From Pseudomonas palleroniana (GTDB lineage Bacteria; Pseudomonadota; Gammaproteobacteria; Pseudomonadales; Pseudomonadaceae), in NCBI RefSeq assembly GCF_003031675.1, contig NZ_PYWX01000025.1:44712-107634 (forward strand): DNA of 62,923 bases, written 5' to 3'. The notes under the pieces are model-generated. The model was not told the origin of the DNA, ran no database searches, and saw only the letters and a program-made list of their open reading frames with translations. Below are positions 25,114-34,263 of the stretch, in pieces (position 1 is the stretch's first letter; each line of letters opens with the position of its first letter). Position numbers and translations under genes: made by a program.

Positions 25114-26556
25114 TCAACCTGTCCCCGCTAGACACGCAGGCGGCCGCCTCTGCACCCATTGCGTCAGTTGCTCATGGGCATACGCCAATTGCAGGACCGC
25201 ACGGTCGGCCTGCGCCGGGCCGATGACCTGCAGGCCCATGGGCAGGCCCTGGGAGTTGAAGCCCACCGGGATGCTCATGCTTGGCAGGCCGGCCAGGGTG
25301 GGGCCGATCACCACTTCCATCCAGCGATGGTAGGTGTCCATGTCACGCCCTGCCACCTGGCACGGCCAGGGCTGTCGGGCATCGAAAGGGAATACTTGGG
25401 CCGTGGGCAACAACAGGAAATCGTAACGTTCGAACAGCTTGGCCAACGCGCGATACCACTCGCTGCGATCCACCGAGGCCTGATACACCTGCTGGGCACT
25501 CAAGCCCAGGCCACCCTCCACTTCCCATTGCGCCTCGGGCTTGAGCAAGGCGCGTTTTTTCGGGTTGGCGTAGGCCCCAGCCAGGTTGCCATGCACCAAC
25601 CAGTGGCGATGTACCAACCAACTACGCCACAGGCGCGCCATGGAAAAGTCCGGCAGGCAGCGTTCGACGTTGCAACCCAGCGTGGCGAAATCCCCGAGGG
25701 CCGATTCGCACAGGCTCATGATCCCGTCTTCCATCGGCAGGTAGCCGTTATAGTCGCCCAGCCAGCCCAGGCGCGTGCCCTTGAAGTCACGCGCCAAGGG
25801 TTGGCCCAGGACGCGCGGATCGTCCTTGGATGACAACGGTACCCGTGGGTCATAACCCGCCTGGATGCTCAGCAGTTGCGCCACATCCGTCACGCTGCGG
25901 CCCATCGGGCCTTCGGTGCTCAATTGCTGCACGAACAGTTCCGGCATCGGCCCGTGGGGCACCCGGCCCTGGGACGGGCGCAAGCCGAACACATTGTTGA
26001 ATGCCGCCGGGTTGCGCAACGAACCCATCATGTCGCTGCCATCGGCCACCGGCAGCATGCGCAGCGCCAGGGCCACGGCCGCCCCGCCGCTGCTGCCGCC
26101 TGCGACGCGGCTGGGGTCGTACGCGTTGCCGGTGGTGCCGAACAGCGTGTTGTAGGTCTGTGAGCCGAGGCCGAACTCCGGCACGTTGCTCTTGCCGATG
26201 ATGATCGCGCCGCTGGCACGCACGCGTGCCACGCTGATCGCGTCTTCCGTCGGCACATGATCAGCGAACAATGGCGAGCCGAGGGTCGTGCGTAACCCCT
26301 GGGTGGCCGCCAGGTCCTTGATCGCCTGGGGCATGCCATGCATCCAGCCACGGGACCGGCCCAGGGCCAATTCGCGATCACAGGCCCGCGCCTCGGCCAG
26401 TACTTCATCGGCTTCGCGCAGCGACACCAGCGCATTCACGCTCGGGTTGAAACGCTGGATCTGCGCCAGAAATGCCAGCATCACTTCTTCGCAGGAGACC
26501 TGCCGGGCGTGGATCGCCCGTGACAGTTGCGCGGCATCCCAATCAACAATACTCAA
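25114..26556 (-). CDS. Amidase-signature enzyme
   Basis: A 480-residue amidase-signature hydrolase with the Ser-cisSer-Lys triad in view: lysine in MPQAIKDLAATQG (about residue 77), the cis-serine in VAGGSSGGAAVALALR, and the nucleophile region GSDMMGSLRNPAAF. It hydrolyses amides to acids in the cytoplasm; no signal peptide is present. The substrate is unknown. The C-terminus PVGFNSQGLPMGLQVIGP is conserved in the family. It is on the same strand as the serine hydrolase pair upstream, with a 125-bp gap holding nothing recognisable. Confidence 0.85.
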   Translation of the reverse strand: MSIVDWDAAQLSRAIHARQVSCEEVMLAFLAQIQRFNPSVNALVSLREADEVLAEARACDRELALGRSRGWMHGMPQAIKDLAATQGLRTTLGSPLFADHVPTEDAISVARVRASGAIIIGKSNVPEFGLGSQTYNTLFGTTGNAYDPSRVAGGSSGGAAVALALRMLPVADGSDMMGSLRNPAAFNNVFGLRPSQGRVPHGPMPELFVQQLSTEGPMGRSVTDVAQLLSIQAGYDPRVPLSSKDDPRVLGQPLARDFKGTRLGWLGDYNGYLPMEDGIMSLCESALGDFATLGCNVERCLPDFSMARLWRSWLVHRHWLVHGNLAGAYANPKKRALLKPEAQWEVEGGLGLSAQQVYQASVDRSEWYRALAKLFERYDFLLLPTAQVFPFDARQPWPCQVAGRDMDTYHRWMEVVIGPTLAGLPSMSIPVGFNSQGLPMGLQVIGPAQADRAVLQLAYAHEQLTQWVQRRPPACLAGTG

Positions 26557-26681
26557 GGCCTCACCTCACTCGCAAACGATAGCGGCTACCTGGCAAACGC
26601 TACCTCATGCGTACAGTAAGCACACCGGCAGGGGCAGCGCGCAAGCTGACAACAACGTCGTGTGCATACCTGGGTGAAACT

Positions 26682-26996
26682 TCAAGGCAACAGGCGGCAG
26701 CCCTGGCGGTCCCCCATCCACCGCGCAGTATGGGTGCGCCCCAAGCCGCTGGCGGTGACTTCACTGCGCTGCGGGTTATCGCTCAACGCATTGATCGGCA
26801 CGTACTGCTTCACATACCCGCGGCAATAATCGGCCGGGTTGTTCTCCACATACCGGCACGAACAATATTCCTTGGCCGTGTACGCCGCAATGATGTCGGG
26901 GAAGGCTTGCAGGTTGACGCGCTCGTGCCAGATCCAACCCAGCAAGGCGAGCAACAACACTAGAAACAGACTGGTAAACGGTCGACGGCGGATCAT
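26682..26996 (-). CDS. Small membrane-anchored hypothetical protein
   Basis: A 104-residue protein I do not assign. It has an N-terminal membrane anchor (about residues 8-22) and then a region with four cysteines (YCSCRYVENNPADYCRGYVKQYV, and a final GCRLLP) that may form disulfides in the periplasm. Its start overlaps the stop of the serine-hydrolase gene by 4 bp (ATGA), implying coupled expression and perhaps a joint role in the periplasm. Confidence 0.65.
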   Translation of the reverse strand: MIRRRPFTSLFLVLLLALLGWIWHERVNLQAFPDIIAAYTAKEYCSCRYVENNPADYCRGYVKQYVPINALSDNPQRSEVTASGLGRTHTARWMGDRQGCRLLP

Positions 26997-28066
26997 GGTT
27001 GCACCGCCGCAAGCACGCGTTTGAGCAATTCGTTATGGCGGTAGCTACCATCGCGGTCGTCGCCGTAACGCACGATCACCAAGTGTTCGTCGGGCATCAC
27101 GAACAATGCCTGGCCCCAGTGACCGAGGGCAGCGAAGGTGTCGGCGGGAGCGTCGGGCCAGGGTTGCGGCACGCCTTTGTTAAGCCACCAATGCCCACCC
27201 GGCACCGCGTCGTCCTGGCCGGCTTTGTAGCGGTCGAACGGCTGGCGGTTGAAGGCGACCCAGTCTTTGCGCAGCAACTGCTGATCACCCCAGCGCCCGT
27301 CGCGCGCCATCAGCAGGCCGACCCGCGCCAGATCGCGGGCGGTGAGGTAGGCGTAGGACGAGGCGACAAAGGTTTCATTGGTATCGGTTTCCCACGTGGC
27401 GTTGTGAATGCCCAGCGGTTTGAACAGCGCGTCCCACGGGTAACTCATATAGGCCTTGTGACCGAGCATGCCTTTGAGGGCGGCGGAGAGGATATTGCTG
27501 TCGCCGCTGGAATAACGGAACGCCTGGCCTGGCGGGTTGACGGACGCGGTGTCTGCGGCGAAGTCGGCCATATCGCCACGGCCGCGGGTGTAAAGCATTG
27601 CCACCACCGAGGAGTTCAGCGGGGCGTATTCATAGTCCTCCTGCCAGTCCAGGCCCGAGGCCCAGTGCAGCAAGTCGGCCATCGTCACCGTGGGGTGTTG
27701 TTTCATCGGCGGGTAAAAGCGCGCCACGGGGTCGCTCAGCTTGAAGCGGTTCTCGCCGTAGGCCACGCCGAGCACAGTGGCCATCAGGCTTTTACTGACG
27801 GACCACGTCAGGTGCGGCGTGCTGGCCGTGGTGGGCGCGCCGTAGCGCTCATAAATGATCTGGCCATCGCGGATCACCAGCAAGGCGTCGGTGCGGATGC
27901 CTTTGCGGGTGACGTCATCGCGGGCTGGGAATGCGTAGGCGTCCAATGCATCGACAGCAGGGCCGGAAAGCGCTGTGCCCTTGGCCCATTCCTTGTCGGG
28001 CCAGGTTTCGGCGTGGGCGGTAACGGTGACGAACAGCAGGGCGACACACAGCAAGCCTCTGACCAT
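26993..28066 (-). CDS. Serine hydrolase, class C beta-lactamase-like
   Basis: A 357-residue protein of the beta-lactamase/penicillin-binding family. The signal peptide (LLFVTVTAHAETW) is followed by the catalytic S-x-x-K in TWSVSKSLMATVLG (about residues 101-114) and the Y-x-N-equivalent YSSGDSN. The 6-aminohexanoate-dimer-hydrolase/EstB-like subgroup fits better than AmpC, and antibiotic hydrolysis should not be assumed. The start at 28066 gives the signal peptide; an upstream frame runs through the olsB promoter region. It is coupled to the small membrane protein downstream. Confidence 0.8.
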   Translation of the reverse strand: MVRGLLCVALLFVTVTAHAETWPDKEWAKGTALSGPAVDALDAYAFPARDDVTRKGIRTDALLVIRDGQIIYERYGAPTTASTPHLTWSVSKSLMATVLGVAYGENRFKLSDPVARFYPPMKQHPTVTMADLLHWASGLDWQEDYEYAPLNSSVVAMLYTRGRGDMADFAADTASVNPPGQAFRYSSGDSNILSAALKGMLGHKAYMSYPWDALFKPLGIHNATWETDTNETFVASSYAYLTARDLARVGLLMARDGRWGDQQLLRKDWVAFNRQPFDRYKAGQDDAVPGGHWWLNKGVPQPWPDAPADTFAALGHWGQALFVMPDEHLVIVRYGDDRDGSYRHNELLKRVLAAVQP

Positions 28067-28142
28067 AAACGCAGACTCAACGAGGGGGGCATTCAAGCCC
28101 GCGAGCCTAGCCGAGGCCGATGACAGATTTGCGACAAACAGC

Positions 28143-28171
28143 CTGTCATCCAACCGTCACCGTAACTTCAT
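28143..28171 (+). promoter_or_regulatory. Candidate Pho box upstream of olsBA
   Basis: Three direct repeats in an 11-bp register: CTGTCAT-ccaa, CCGTCAC-cgta, ACTTCAT. The first two closely match the PhoB box (CTGTCAT-n4-CTGTCAT). A possible -10 (TACATA, 28189-28194) follows 17 bp after the third repeat. This fits phosphate-starvation induction of ornithine lipid synthesis. Confidence 0.7.
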
Positions 28172-28254
28172 GGAGATGACACCGAGGCTACATAGCCTGA
28201 GTTTGGACAAACAAGTCGACCGGCCGGTAAGTGGCCGGCACTCGGAGATTCGCC

Positions 28255-29010
28255 ATGACTCAGATCGCCCGCATCAGCGACACCGGCAATGAACGCCGCC
28301 TGCAAGCCGAACGCCTGGTTGGCGCACAGGCGTTGCAGGAAGCCCAGGCCCTGCGGTTCAACGTGTTCAGCGGCGAGTTCAACGCCAAGCTGAAAGGTGC
28401 GGAACTGGGCCTGGACATGGATGATTATGATGTTCACTGCAGCCACATCGGCGTGCGTGATTTGAACAGCGGTCGACTGGTGGCGACCACCCGTTTGCTG
28501 GACCACCAGGCAGCCGGCACTCTGGGCCGGTTCTACAGTGAAGAAGAATTCAGCCTGCACGGCTTGTTGCATCTGCAAGGCCCGATCCTGGAAATCGGCC
28601 GCACGTGCGTCGACCCCGCCTACCGCAACGGCGGCACCATCGCGGTACTGTGGGGCGAGTTGGCCGAGGTGCTCAACGAGGGCGGCTACAGCTACCTGAT
28701 GGGCTGCGCGAGCATCCCGATGCACGATGGCGGCATCCAGGCCCACGCAATCATGCAGCGCCTGCGCGAACGCTACCTGTGCAATGAACACTTGCGCGCC
28801 GAACCGAAAAAGCCGCTGCCGGCGCTGGACCTGCCGTCCAACGTCATCGCCGAGATGCCGCCCCTGCTCAAGGCGTATATGCGCCTGGGTGCGAAGATCT
28901 GCGGTGAGCCGTGCTGGGATGAAGACTTCCAGGTGGCCGACGTATTTATCCTGCTCAAGCGCGATGAGTTATGCCCGCGTTACGCCCGCCACTTCAAGGC
29001 GGCGATGTGA
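28255..29010 (+). CDS. olsB: L-ornithine N-alpha-acyltransferase OlsB
   Basis: A 251-residue GNAT-like acyltransferase that puts a 3-hydroxyacyl group from acyl-carrier protein on ornithine, the first step of ornithine-lipid synthesis. It has the OlsB pattern [66 protein letters not shown], and SLPM-like [15 protein letters not shown] at 28255 follows CGGAG. Its stop overlaps the olsA start (TGATG), so both are translated together. Confidence 0.9.
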   Translation: MTQIARISDTGNERRLQAERLVGAQALQEAQALRFNVFSGEFNAKLKGAELGLDMDDYDVHCSHIGVRDLNSGRLVATTRLLDHQAAGTLGRFYSEEEFSLHGLLHLQGPILEIGRTCVDPAYRNGGTIAVLWGELAEVLNEGGYSYLMGCASIPMHDGGIQAHAIMQRLRERYLCNEHLRAEPKKPLPALDLPSNVIAEMPPLLKAYMRLGAKICGEPCWDEDFQVADVFILLKRDELCPRYARHFKAAM

Positions 29011-29801
29011 TGAGCCGTCCGCGCGTCTATGGGCGCATTGCACGGGTGTTGCTGGTGGTGGCGCTGGGCTTGAGCATGGCCAGTGTCTTTGGGGTGTTCG
29101 AACGCTTGGGTGTCGCCAACTCGATGGTGCGACGCCAGCGCTGGTCGCGATTCTTCATGGCGCGGTTGACTAACGCCCTGCCCTTTCGCGTGACGGTACA
29201 CGGCGAGCTGCCGCAAACGCCGATGCTGTGGGTGAGTAATCACGTGTCCTGGACCGACATTCCGCTGCTGGGCATGGTCACGCCGATGTCGTTCCTGTCC
29301 AAGGCCGAAGTGCGCACCTGGCCGGTCGCCGGCTGGTTGGCGGCCAAGGCCGGCAGCCTGTTTATCCGCCGGGGCTCGGGCGACAGCCAGTTGATCCGCA
29401 AGCAGATGACCCGCCATCTGGAGCAGCAGCACCCACTGCTGATGTTCCCGGAGGGCACCACCACCGACGGGCGCAGCCTGCGCACCTTCCACGGACGCTT
29501 GCTGGCCAGTGCCATTGATGCCGAGGTGTCACTGCAACCGGTGGCCATTCGTTATCTGCGCGGCGGCCAGGTGGATCCGCTGGCACCGTTCATTGGCGAT
29601 GATGATTTGCTCTCGCACCTGATGCGCCTGTTTGCCAATGACCAGGGCGATGTCGAGATTCATGTGCTCAAGCCGATTGCCTGTGCCGGCCAGGAACGCG
29701 CGGCATTGGCGTACCAGGCGCAGCAAGCGGTGCAGAAAGCCTTGTTCGGGCCGTTGCCGGAGATCGAGCAGGTGGATGCGCGGCCTGCATTCGCTGCCTG
29801 A
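29010..29801 (+). CDS. olsA: Lyso-ornithine lipid O-acyltransferase OlsA
   Basis: A 263-residue 1-acyl-glycerol-phosphate acyltransferase-family enzyme that acylates lyso-ornithine lipid, completing ornithine lipid. It has the HX4D catalytic motif in VSNHVSWTDIPLLG (about residues 73-86), the FLSKAEVRTWPVAGWLA segment and the substrate loop FPEGTTTDGRSL. An N-terminal TM helix anchors it to the inner membrane. It is the second gene of the olsBA operon. The start at 29010 was chosen over an upstream frame that lies inside olsB. Confidence 0.9.
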   Translation: MSRPRVYGRIARVLLVVALGLSMASVFGVFERLGVANSMVRRQRWSRFFMARLTNALPFRVTVHGELPQTPMLWVSNHVSWTDIPLLGMVTPMSFLSKAEVRTWPVAGWLAAKAGSLFIRRGSGDSQLIRKQMTRHLEQQHPLLMFPEGTTTDGRSLRTFHGRLLASAIDAEVSLQPVAIRYLRGGQVDPLAPFIGDDDLLSHLMRLFANDQGDVEIHVLKPIACAGQERAALAYQAQQAVQKALFGPLPEIEQVDARPAFAA

Positions 29802-29806
29802 ATCGT

Positions 29807-30424
29807 TCAAATGCGGGAGGGGCCTGCTCCCTCCCACACTTGGCCTGATGCTGCCAGTTGGGTGCTGGCGAACGCCTGCAGTTGCGGATAGAACACCCGG
29901 AAGTCCTCACTCAACGGCTCATAGAGCATGCGCAATTCCTGCATCGCATGGCCCAGTTCTGCGGGCTGTGTCAGGCGCCGTGAGATCCCCCGCAACACCT
30001 GCTCCATCACCGCAAACTCGCGGTAGGAACCCAACCAGTCATCCGCCGCCATATAGGGGGCGATCTGCGCCAGGCGCCCTGGCAACTGCGGTTCGGCCGC
30101 CAGTACGCGATACACCTGCGAGGTGAAGCGCTCCAGCGGTTGGTCGGCATACACCAGCCAGTCCCGCGCCAGGCAGTGGTCGAAAAACACATCGAGGACG
30201 ATCCCGGCATAACGCCGGCGGGTCAGGCTAAAGCGCGACAACGCCTGCCCCACCCGTGGGTGGCTGTCGGTGTAGCGGTCGATTGAGCGGTGCAGCGCAA
30301 TGGCCGATTCGATTTGCGGGCTGAACTGGCCCTGCAGGCGGCCTTTGACGAAGTCGCCATAGAGGCTGCCCAACAGTTGCGCAGGAAGTTGGCCGCCCAG
30401 GTGCAGATGTGCGAGATAATTCAT
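29807..30424 (-). CDS. acpH: Acyl-carrier-protein phosphodiesterase AcpH-like
   Basis: A 205-residue DUF479/AcpH-family protein. It begins MNYLAHLHLGG and has GSLYGDFVKGRLQGQFSPQIESAIALHRSIDRYTDSHP and the ligand-type motif DVFFDHCLARDW, giving the conserved H and D residues of this metal-dependent hydrolase. AcpH removes the phosphopantetheine arm from acyl-carrier protein. The last nine codons or so overlap a REP hairpin, so the extreme C-terminus is probably variable between strains. Confidence 0.8.
   Translation of the reverse strand: MNYLAHLHLGGQLPAQLLGSLYGDFVKGRLQGQFSPQIESAIALHRSIDRYTDSHPRVGQALSRFSLTRRRYAGIVLDVFFDHCLARDWLVYADQPLERFTSQVYRVLAAEPQLPGRLAQIAPYMAADDWLGSYREFAVMEQVLRGISRRLTQPAELGHAMQELRMLYEPLSEDFRVFYPQLQAFASTQLAASGQVWEGAGPSRI
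29811..29838. repeat. Degenerate REP hairpin between olsA and acpH
   Basis: GCGGGAGGGGCCTGCTCCCT followed by CCCAC forms an imperfect REP palindrome at the end of olsA and inside the 3' end of the convergent acpH gene; probably a bidirectional terminator. Confidence 0.5.
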
Positions 30425-30464
30425 GACGTGCAGTCTAACACTGCCGCCAACGTATCGTTATAAC

Positions 30465-30516
30465 CCGATATACCGAATTGATCGGCATTAAGACCAAAAT
30501 CATATTGGTATATCGG
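30465..30516. promoter_or_regulatory. Inverted-repeat operator candidate ahead of arsR-MFS-xenB
   Basis: CCGATATACC (30465-30474) and its exact reverse complement GGTATATCGG (30507-30516) lie 42 bp apart start to start, about four helical turns, 60-110 bp before the arsR-family start. A looping or double-dimer autorepressor site is a natural reading. Confidence 0.6.
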
Positions 30517-30577
30517 AATTCAACGATTTAAAGTTCGCCTCATCGCGATATAACGCTGCAAGCAACGAGCAACCGCC

Positions 30578-30904
30578 ATGTCCATCGACCTCGACGAAAT
30601 AATAAAAGCCCTGGCACACCCAGTACGACGAGACATCCTCACCTGGCTTAAAGACCCCAAGGTGCAGTTTCCCGAGCAACTGCATAACCACGAATACGGC
30701 ATTTGCGCCGGGCAGATCGACCAGCGCTGCGGCTTGTCCCAGTCGACGGTGTCGGCCCACCTGGCCACCTTGCAACGGGCCGGTCTGATCAGCAGCCAGA
30801 AGGCTGGGCAGTGGCACTTTTTCAAACGCAACGAGGAAACCATCCAAGCCTTCCTCGCTGCGCTCATTACCGAACTCAGCGCTGACGATAAGGCAGCGCT
30901 ATAA
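30578..30904 (+). CDS. ArsR-family transcriptional regulator
   Basis: A 108-residue winged-helix repressor: KALAHPVRRDILTWLK at residues about 10-25, then the recognition helix CGLSQSTVSAHLATLQRAGLI. It lacks the metal site ELCVC of ArsR but has two cysteines (YGICAGQIDQRCG), which could serve for thiol/quinone or electrophile sensing. It heads an operon with an MFS exporter and an enoate reductase, the arrangement seen with PA4354-PA4356 in P. aeruginosa, and probably represses that operon. Metal sensing seems unlikely. Confidence 0.85.
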   Translation: MSIDLDEIIKALAHPVRRDILTWLKDPKVQFPEQLHNHEYGICAGQIDQRCGLSQSTVSAHLATLQRAGLISSQKAGQWHFFKRNEETIQAFLAALITELSADDKAAL

Positions 30905-30917
30905 CAAGGACAGGATA

Positions 30918-32084
30918 ATGCCTCTCTCGCTACTCATACTGGCCCTGAGCGCCTTTGCCATCGGCACCACCGAGTTCGTCATCATGGGCTTGTTGCCCGA
31001 TGTGGCGGCAGACTTGGGTGTGTCGATTCCAGGTGCCGGCTGGCTGGTGACCGGCTACGCCCTGGGCGTGGCAATCGGCGCGCCCTTCATGGCATTGGCG
31101 ACCGCCAAGCTGCCACGCAAGGCCGCCCTGGTAGTGCTGATGGGCATCTTCATTATCGGCAATCTGCTCTGCGCCCTGGCCAGCGACTACAACGTGCTGA
31201 TGTTTGCCCGCGTGGTGACCGCGCTGTGCCACGGTGCCTTCTTCGGTATCGGTTCGGTGGTGGCCGCCAACCTGGTGCCCGCCAACAAGCGTGCCTCGGC
31301 CGTGGCGTTGATGTTCACCGGCTTGACCCTGGCCAACGTGCTTGGCGTGCCATTGGGCACGGCGCTGGGCCAGGCAGCCGGCTGGCGCTCGACCTTCTGG
31401 GCCGTCACCGTGATTGGCGTGGTGGCGTTGATCGGTCTGATGCGCTTCCTGCCCGCCAAGCGTGATGAAGAAAAACTCGACATGCGCGCCGAACTCAAAG
31501 CGCTGCAGGGCGCCGGTATCTGGCTGTCGCTGAGCATGACCGCGCTGTTTTCAGCGTCCATGTTCACGCTCTTTACCTACGTCGCGCCGTTGCTGGGCGA
31601 TGTCACCGGCGTGTCGCCCAAGGGCGTGACCTGGACGCTGTTGCTGATCGGCCTGGGCCTCACCCTGGGCAACATCATCGGCGGCAAGCTGGCGGACAAA
31701 CGCCTGGGTGCCACCTTGATCGGCGTGTTCATCAGCATGGCGGTGGTTTCCACCGTACTGAGCTGGACCAGCGCCGCACTGATCCCGACTGAAATCACCC
31801 TGTTCCTGTGGGCCACCGCTGCGTTCGCCGCCGTCCCTGCGCTGCAAATCAACGTGGTGACCTTCGGCAAGGCTGCACCGAACCTGGTGTCCACCCTGAA
31901 CATCGGCGCTTTCAATGTCGGCAACGCCCTCGGCGCCTGGGTGGGCGGCAGTGTGATTGCCCACGGCCTCGGCCTGACCAGCGTGCCCCTGGCCGCCGGT
32001 GCCCTGGCGGTGCTCGCGCTGCTGGTGACCTTGATGACTTTCCGTCAGGGCGGCGATGCCGACCTGGCCCCTGCGACCAACTGA
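30918..32084 (+). CDS. MFS efflux transporter, AraJ/YdhP-like
   Basis: A 388-residue 12-TM drug/arabinose-type exporter. Motif-A-like features include GTTEFVIMGLLPDVAADLGVSIPGAGWLVTGYALGVAIGAP and the antiporter segment PANKRASAVALMFTGLTLANVLGVPLGTALGQ. It begins 13 bp after the regulator. Co-expression with an enoate reductase suggests export of an electrophile, quinone or product of its reduction. Substrate unproven. Confidence 0.85.
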   Translation: MPLSLLILALSAFAIGTTEFVIMGLLPDVAADLGVSIPGAGWLVTGYALGVAIGAPFMALATAKLPRKAALVVLMGIFIIGNLLCALASDYNVLMFARVVTALCHGAFFGIGSVVAANLVPANKRASAVALMFTGLTLANVLGVPLGTALGQAAGWRSTFWAVTVIGVVALIGLMRFLPAKRDEEKLDMRAELKALQGAGIWLSLSMTALFSASMFTLFTYVAPLLGDVTGVSPKGVTWTLLLIGLGLTLGNIIGGKLADKRLGATLIGVFISMAVVSTVLSWTSAALIPTEITLFLWATAAFAAVPALQINVVTFGKAAPNLVSTLNIGAFNVGNALGAWVGGSVIAHGLGLTSVPLAAGALAVLALLVTLMTFRQGGDADLAPATN

Positions 32085-32111
32085 TCAACTTAATAGAGAG
32101 AGTGATTTCCC

Positions 32112-33167
32112 ATGACGACTATTTTCGATCCGATCAAACTGGGCGACCTGGAACTGTCCAACCGCATCATCATGGCGCCGCTGACCCGTTGCCGCGCCGA
32201 TGCCGGTCGCGTTCCCAATGCACTGATGGCCGAGTACTACGTGCAACGTGCTTCCGCCGGGCTGATCCTCAGCGAAGCCACTTCGGTCACGCCGATGGGC
32301 GTGGGCTACCCTGACACTCCGGGCATCTGGTCCAACGACCAAGTACGCGGCTGGGCGAATGTCACCAAGGCCGTGCACGGCGCGGGCGGCAAGATTTTCC
32401 TGCAACTGTGGCACGTAGGGCGCATCTCGCATGAGTCCTACCTGAACGGCGAAACGCCGGTGGCCCCGAGCGCCATCCAGCCTAAAGGCCACGTCAGCCT
32501 GGTGCGCCCACTGGCCGACTACCCTACCCCGCGCGCCCTGGAAACCGCTGAAATCGCCGACATCGTCGACGCCTACCGCGTGGGTGCGGAAAACGCCAAG
32601 GCCGCAGGTTTTGACGGTGTGGAAATCCACGGCGCCAACGGCTACCTGCTCGACCAGTTCCTGCAAAGCAGCACCAACCAGCGTACCGACAACTATGGCG
32701 GCTCCCTGGAAAACCGGGCGCGCCTGCTGCTGGAAGTGACCGACGCTGCGATTGAAGTCTGGGGTGCCGGCCGTGTGGGCGTACACCTGGCTCCGCGCGC
32801 CGACTCCCATGACATGGGCGACGAGAACCTGGCGGAAACCTTCACCTACGTCGCGAGCGAACTGGGCAAACGTGGTATCGCCTTCATCTGCTCCCGCGAA
32901 AAAGAAGGTGCCGACAGTCTCGGCTCACAGCTGAAAAAAGCCTTCGGCGGCCCGTACATCGCCAACGAGCGCTTCACCAAGGACAGCGCCAACGCCTGGC
33001 TGGCCGCCGGCAAGGCGGATGCGGTGGCCTTCGGCGTACCGTTCATTGCCAACCCGGACCTGCCGGCCCGCCTGAAGGCCGATGCGCCGCTGAACGAAGC
33101 GCACCCGGAAACCTTCTACGGCAAAGGCCCGGTGGGTTACATCGACTACCCGACGCTGGCGCTTTGA
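32112..33167 (+). CDS. xenB: Old-yellow-enzyme alkene reductase XenB-like
   Basis: A 351-residue FMN-dependent NAD(P)H reductase of the old yellow enzyme family. It begins FDPIKLGDLELSNRIIMAPLTRCRA, has the HVGRISHESY loop, the active-site signature VEIHGANGYLLDQFLQSSTNQRTDNYGGS with the substrate-binding H/N pair, and ends near YIDYPTL. Such enzymes reduce activated alkenes, quinones, nitro-esters and nitroaromatics; XenB of P. fluorescens reduces nitroglycerin. Third in the arsR-MFS-xenB operon, it fits a response to electrophiles. Confidence 0.85.
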   Translation: MTTIFDPIKLGDLELSNRIIMAPLTRCRADAGRVPNALMAEYYVQRASAGLILSEATSVTPMGVGYPDTPGIWSNDQVRGWANVTKAVHGAGGKIFLQLWHVGRISHESYLNGETPVAPSAIQPKGHVSLVRPLADYPTPRALETAEIADIVDAYRVGAENAKAAGFDGVEIHGANGYLLDQFLQSSTNQRTDNYGGSLENRARLLLEVTDAAIEVWGAGRVGVHLAPRADSHDMGDENLAETFTYVASELGKRGIAFICSREKEGADSLGSQLKKAFGGPYIANERFTKDSANAWLAAGKADAVAFGVPFIANPDLPARLKADAPLNEAHPETFYGKGPVGYIDYPTLAL

Positions 33168-33484
33168 GCGTCACTCTGAATAAGTAGTACGACAATAAAA
33201 TGTGGGAGGGGGCTTGCCCCCGATAGCGGTGTGTCAGCCAACGAATCAGGCGACTGACACTGTGCTATCGGGAGCAAGCCCCCTCCCACATTTTGCTTTA
33301 TATAGCCTATGAGGAAACATTCCTTCACAGGCTTGCAACAAAATCGCTACAAAATACTTAGGCGGCTACCTATCAACCGCCGGTCAGCCCGTATATAAAG
33401 TCATCCTACCCATCACGCGAAGGGGCGATTGACTGTTTCTGGAATTTGCCGTTGACACAACTGGAAGCAATTACGCATTTTGTC
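33168..33484. other. Intergenic region of 317 bp between xenB and emhR
   Basis: This convergent region holds the REPIN listed below and about 190 bp of AT-richer sequence next to the 3' end of the TetR gene. No ORF with a plausible start, tRNA-like fold or T-tract terminator stood out. Confidence 0.6.
33197..33294. repeat. REPIN
   Basis: Inverted REP pair: AAAATGTGGGAGGGGGCTTG at the left and CAAGCCCCCTCCCACATTTT at the right, arms continuing through CCGATAGC and GCTATCGGGAG. It is located just after xenB, where the arm ends make a long A/T-flanked hairpin suitable as a terminator. Confidence 0.85.
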
Positions 33485-34117
33485 TTAATTGCGCAGGCTG
33501 GGGCTCAGGCGCAGCATGTCCAGCCCTGTATCCACCCAACGCTCGGCGTCCTGGTGCAGTTGGAAGCTGTCAGGCACCAATAGCCATTGGCCAATCAAGC
33601 CGTGGATGTAGGCGTGGATGCACACGGCACCACGGGTAGTGTCCAGGTTTTCCGGCAGTTGTCCCCGATTGACCGCGTTACGCAACGTCAGGCCGATGCG
33701 CAGGTTGCACTCAAGACTGTGGGTCTGGCGTTGGCGCCGCATGTCACACATTTCGTCGGTGAACTCGCACTTATGAAACAGGATTTCGTTGATGCGACGG
33801 GTTTTCGGGTCCAGGGCCACTTGATGATAAAGATGAATCAACAGCTTGCGCATACAGCCCAGCGGGTCGACTTCATCCTCGCTTTCACTCGCCCTGGCCA
33901 ATTCGTCCAGGGGTTCGTGCAGTGTGTCCAGCAGTGCCTGGAACAAGTCGGACTTGTTACTGAAATGCCAGTAAATGGCACCGCGTGTCACGCCGGCCAG
34001 CGTGGCGATGTCCGCCAGCGTGGTCCGCGCGACGCCGCGTTGATAAAAGGCGTGCTCGGCGGCCTCGAGAATCTGGCTGCGCGTTTCCTGAGCTTCCTCT
34101 TTGGTGCGACGAACCAT
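33485..34117 (-). CDS. emhR: TetR-family repressor of the RND pump (EmhR/TtgR/NalC-like)
   Basis: A 210-residue TetR regulator beginning [38 protein letters not shown] with the recognition helix [17 protein letters not shown], as in TtgR, EmhR and ArpR. It is divergent from emhABC, and the intergenic region carries a sequence close to the known TtgR operator. It should repress the pump and be released by aromatic or antimicrobial ligands. The orthologue name follows P. fluorescens EmhR. Confidence 0.85.
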   Translation of the reverse strand: MVRRTKEEAQETRSQILEAAEHAFYQRGVARTTLADIATLAGVTRGAIYWHFSNKSDLFQALLDTLHEPLDELARASESEDEVDPLGCMRKLLIHLYHQVALDPKTRRINEILFHKCEFTDEMCDMRRQRQTHSLECNLRIGLTLRNAVNRGQLPENLDTTRGAVCIHAYIHGLIGQWLLVPDSFQLHQDAERWVDTGLDMLRLSPSLRN

Positions 34118-34263
34118 GGCAGTAAAACCTCAATCAGAACACTTGGGATGATCGGTAACGAGCATCTGAATAATTGTGGGACGACGCCGTCAGGGGCGCC
34201 GAACGTACTAGAATCGAGGCTTTCAGCGGTGCTTTGTCAACATTGCGCGAAGCCTGTCAAGAG

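Noticed and set aside
26993..28066. AmpC beta-lactamase resistance gene
   Set aside because: The protein resembles the broader serine-hydrolase family; no ampR gene is adjacent and the K-T-G region is not typical of AmpC.
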